6,888 bases of DNA, from positions 1 to 6,888 of the forward strand of contig JACVJH010000128.1 of the NCBI GenBank assembly GCA_015711895.1. Reading direction: 5' to 3'. Below are positions 5,886-6,888 of this stretch, in pieces; positions within the stretch are counted from its first letter, which is position 1, and each line of letters starts with the position of its first letter. The notes beneath the pieces are model-generated. The model was not told the DNA's origin. It did no database searches and saw only the letters and a list, made by a program, of their open reading frames with translations. This DNA is from Candidatus Solincola tengchongensis. Its GTDB lineage: Bacteria > Actinomycetota > Geothermincolia > Geothermincolales > RBG-13-55-18. The translations under genes were made by a program, and so were the position numbers.

Positions 5886-6164
5886 TCACAACCCGCGCCA
5901 GGCCTTTTTGGCCCTGCGGCAGGCCGCCCAGCCGCGAAGGAAGTTCGCGCCGAGGATCAGGAGGAGAAAAAGGGCGGCCGTGATCTCCGCCCCCCTCCTT
6001 TTGAGCATGGCCTCCTGGAACGCCCGGACCATTTCCTCCCCGCGGGAGAGGAGTCGCTCCGTATCCCCACGCCCGTGGGCAAACGTTCCCACCTGGGCGC
6101 GAGCCGACTTGGCCCAATCCTCGACGTCGCTCAATCTTTCCATCACAGGACCGCCGCGCGCCAT
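5886..6164 (-). CDS. Small hypothetical protein with one C-terminal membrane segment
   Basis: I do not recognise a family. The 92-residue product has a charged, mainly helical N-terminal part (about 8-58, with heptad-like Leu/Val/Ala spacing in MERLSDVEDWAKSARAQ and LLSRGEEMVRAFQEAML). One hydrophobic segment follows at about 61-77 (ITAALFLLLILGANFL), then a basic end (CRRAKKAWRGL). This looks like a tail-anchored or single-span membrane protein, with the basic tail probably cytoplasmic. Start choice is uncertain: ATG 6164 has only AGATGG-like pairing. ATG 6143 (MERLSD) is possible and GTG 6242 would add 26 residues of less protein-like sequence. Codons end mostly in G or C like the neighbours. 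It lies about 106 bp after the adenine deaminase stop and 183 bp before the hydroxyacyl-CoA dehydrogenase; no functional link to either is evident. Confidence 0.6.
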   Translation of the reverse strand: MARGGPVMERLSDVEDWAKSARAQVGTFAHGRGDTERLLSRGEEMVRAFQEAMLKRRGAEITAALFLLLILGANFLRGWAACRRAKKAWRGL

Positions 6165-6270
6165 TTTCCATCTTCTGTCAACCGCTTGTTCCGCCGGCGG
6201 CGCCGTTCCGTCCCGGCGACCACATGCCGCTACCTCCGCCACCGGCCTAGGACCTGAGGCACGGAGGGCG

Positions 6271-6888
6271 TCAGTCCGCGAAGAGGGCCACGTGTCGGAA
6301 GGAACCCACGTCGAAAAGCCCCCGGTCGGTCATCTTCAGCTCCGGTATCACCGGAAGGGCGAGGAAGGACAAGGCCATGAATGGTTCCCGGAGTGGGCAT
6401 CCCAGGCGAGCGGCCGCCTCCCGCAGCGCCCTCACCCTCGCCGCCACCTCCTCCAAGGGCAGGGTGGACATCAGGCCGGCGACGTCCAGGGGAAGCTCCG
6501 CGATGACCTCCCCTCCCCTTACCGCGACCTGCCCTCCTCCCATGGCCTCCACGCGCCTCGCGGCGAGGAGTATGTCCCGGTCATCCACTCCCACGACCAC
6601 CAGGTTGTGGGAATCGTGGGCCACGGTGGAGGCCAGAGCCCCCTCGCGCAGCCCCATCCCGCGCACCATCCCCATCCCCAGGTTGCCGGTCCCCCGGTGC
6701 CTCTCGAAGACGCAGGCCTTGAGGATGTCGCGCTCCGTGTCGGTCAACACCAACCCCTTCTCCACCCTGGGCGTCTCGAGGAGGGACTCGGTGACTAGTT
6801 GGTCGGGGTTCACGCCTATGCCCCTCAGCCTCCCGCTTCCGGCGGTGGTCTCCAGCGCTGGGATCCGTTGCCAGGCTATCCTCCTCGC
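6271..6888 (-). CDS. ade: Adenine deaminase, C-terminal part
   Basis: Adenine deaminase converts adenine to hypoxanthine plus ammonia in purine salvage or breakdown, using a metal-dependent amidohydrolase domain (family knowledge). Only the last 205 residues are in the window, and the frame is open to 6888. They match the family's C-terminal region: GIGVNPDQLVTE, then GMGLREGALASTVAHDSHNLVVVG with the characteristic VAHDSHN motif. After this come MGGGQVAVRGGEVIAELPL, VAGLMS and the ending EPFMALSFLALPVIPELK-MTDRGLFDV. The GTG at 6813 is an internal Val codon, not a start. The catalytic metal-binding His residues of the amidohydrolase barrel would lie upstream, outside the window. Its neighbours are beta-oxidation genes, so it is probably a chance neighbour rather than part of that pathway; the stop at 6271 is followed by non-coding sequence and then a small hypothetical gene. 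Confidence 0.93.
   Translation of the reverse strand, partial: ARRIAWQRIPALETTAGSGRLRGIGVNPDQLVTESLLETPRVEKGLVLTDTERDILKACVFERHRGTGNLGMGMVRGMGLREGALASTVAHDSHNLVVVGVDDRDILLAARRVEAMGGGQVAVRGGEVIAELPLDVAGLMSTLPLEEVAARVRALREAAARLGCPLREPFMALSFLALPVIPELKMTDRGLFDVGSFRHVALFAD

Noticed and set aside
5898..5915. GGCC-AAAAA-GGCC hairpin near the end of the small membrane protein gene
   Set aside because: It lies inside the reading frame, the A/T run is in the loop, and no T tract follows the stem.
5866..6171. Alternative minus-strand frame starting MENGARR
   Set aside because: Pro/Gly/Arg-rich and without hydrophobic or helical pattern; the overlapping frame with a clean membrane segment is the better candidate.

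Overview
This GC-rich window (I judge above 60 % G+C by eye, not computed) has all recognisable genes on the minus strand, so transcription runs from high to low coordinates. It is a chromosomal fatty-acid or acyl-CoA beta-oxidation neighbourhood. I see no phage, transposon, plasmid, CRISPR, tRNA or rRNA signature. Strong AAGGAGG-type ribosome binding sites, some non-ATG starts and GC-ending codons fit a high-GC Gram-positive-like bacterium (Actinomycetota or a deep, probably anaerobic Bacillota-like lineage). That placement is inference; nothing in the window fixes the taxon.

In transcription order: 6888-6271 holds the C-terminal part of an adenine deaminase, whose N-terminus lies outside the window. 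At 6164-5886 there is a small unrecognised protein with one membrane segment near its C-terminus. At 5702-4818 there is a 3-hydroxyacyl-CoA dehydrogenase, followed by an unusual duplication of its own 3' end. At 4593-3682 there is an enoyl-CoA hydratase-family protein with a long acidic tail, followed at once by a likely intrinsic terminator. At 3159-2362 there is a canonical crotonase-type enoyl-CoA hydratase. At 2156-1014 there is an acyl-CoA dehydrogenase that carries Asp where the family normally has its catalytic Glu. At 694-1 there is a second acyl-CoA dehydrogenase, cut off at its C-terminus by the window edge.

Together the enzymes cover acyl-CoA to enoyl-CoA (two dehydrogenases), enoyl-CoA to 3-hydroxyacyl-CoA (two hydratase-family proteins) and 3-hydroxyacyl-CoA to 3-ketoacyl-CoA (the NAD-dependent dehydrogenase). 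No thiolase, acyl-CoA ligase or electron-transfer flavoprotein is visible. The genes are not packed like a tight operon: the gaps are about 180, 220, 520, 205 and 320 bp. Some of these gaps contain repeats, inverted repeats and one weak small ORF.

I do not see a novel multi-gene system. The points most worth a second look are the Glu-to-Asp change in the acyl-CoA dehydrogenase, the 55-bp perfect repeat at the 3' end of the hydroxyacyl-CoA dehydrogenase gene, the acidic tail of one hydratase, and the 15-bp-phased motif upstream of that hydratase.
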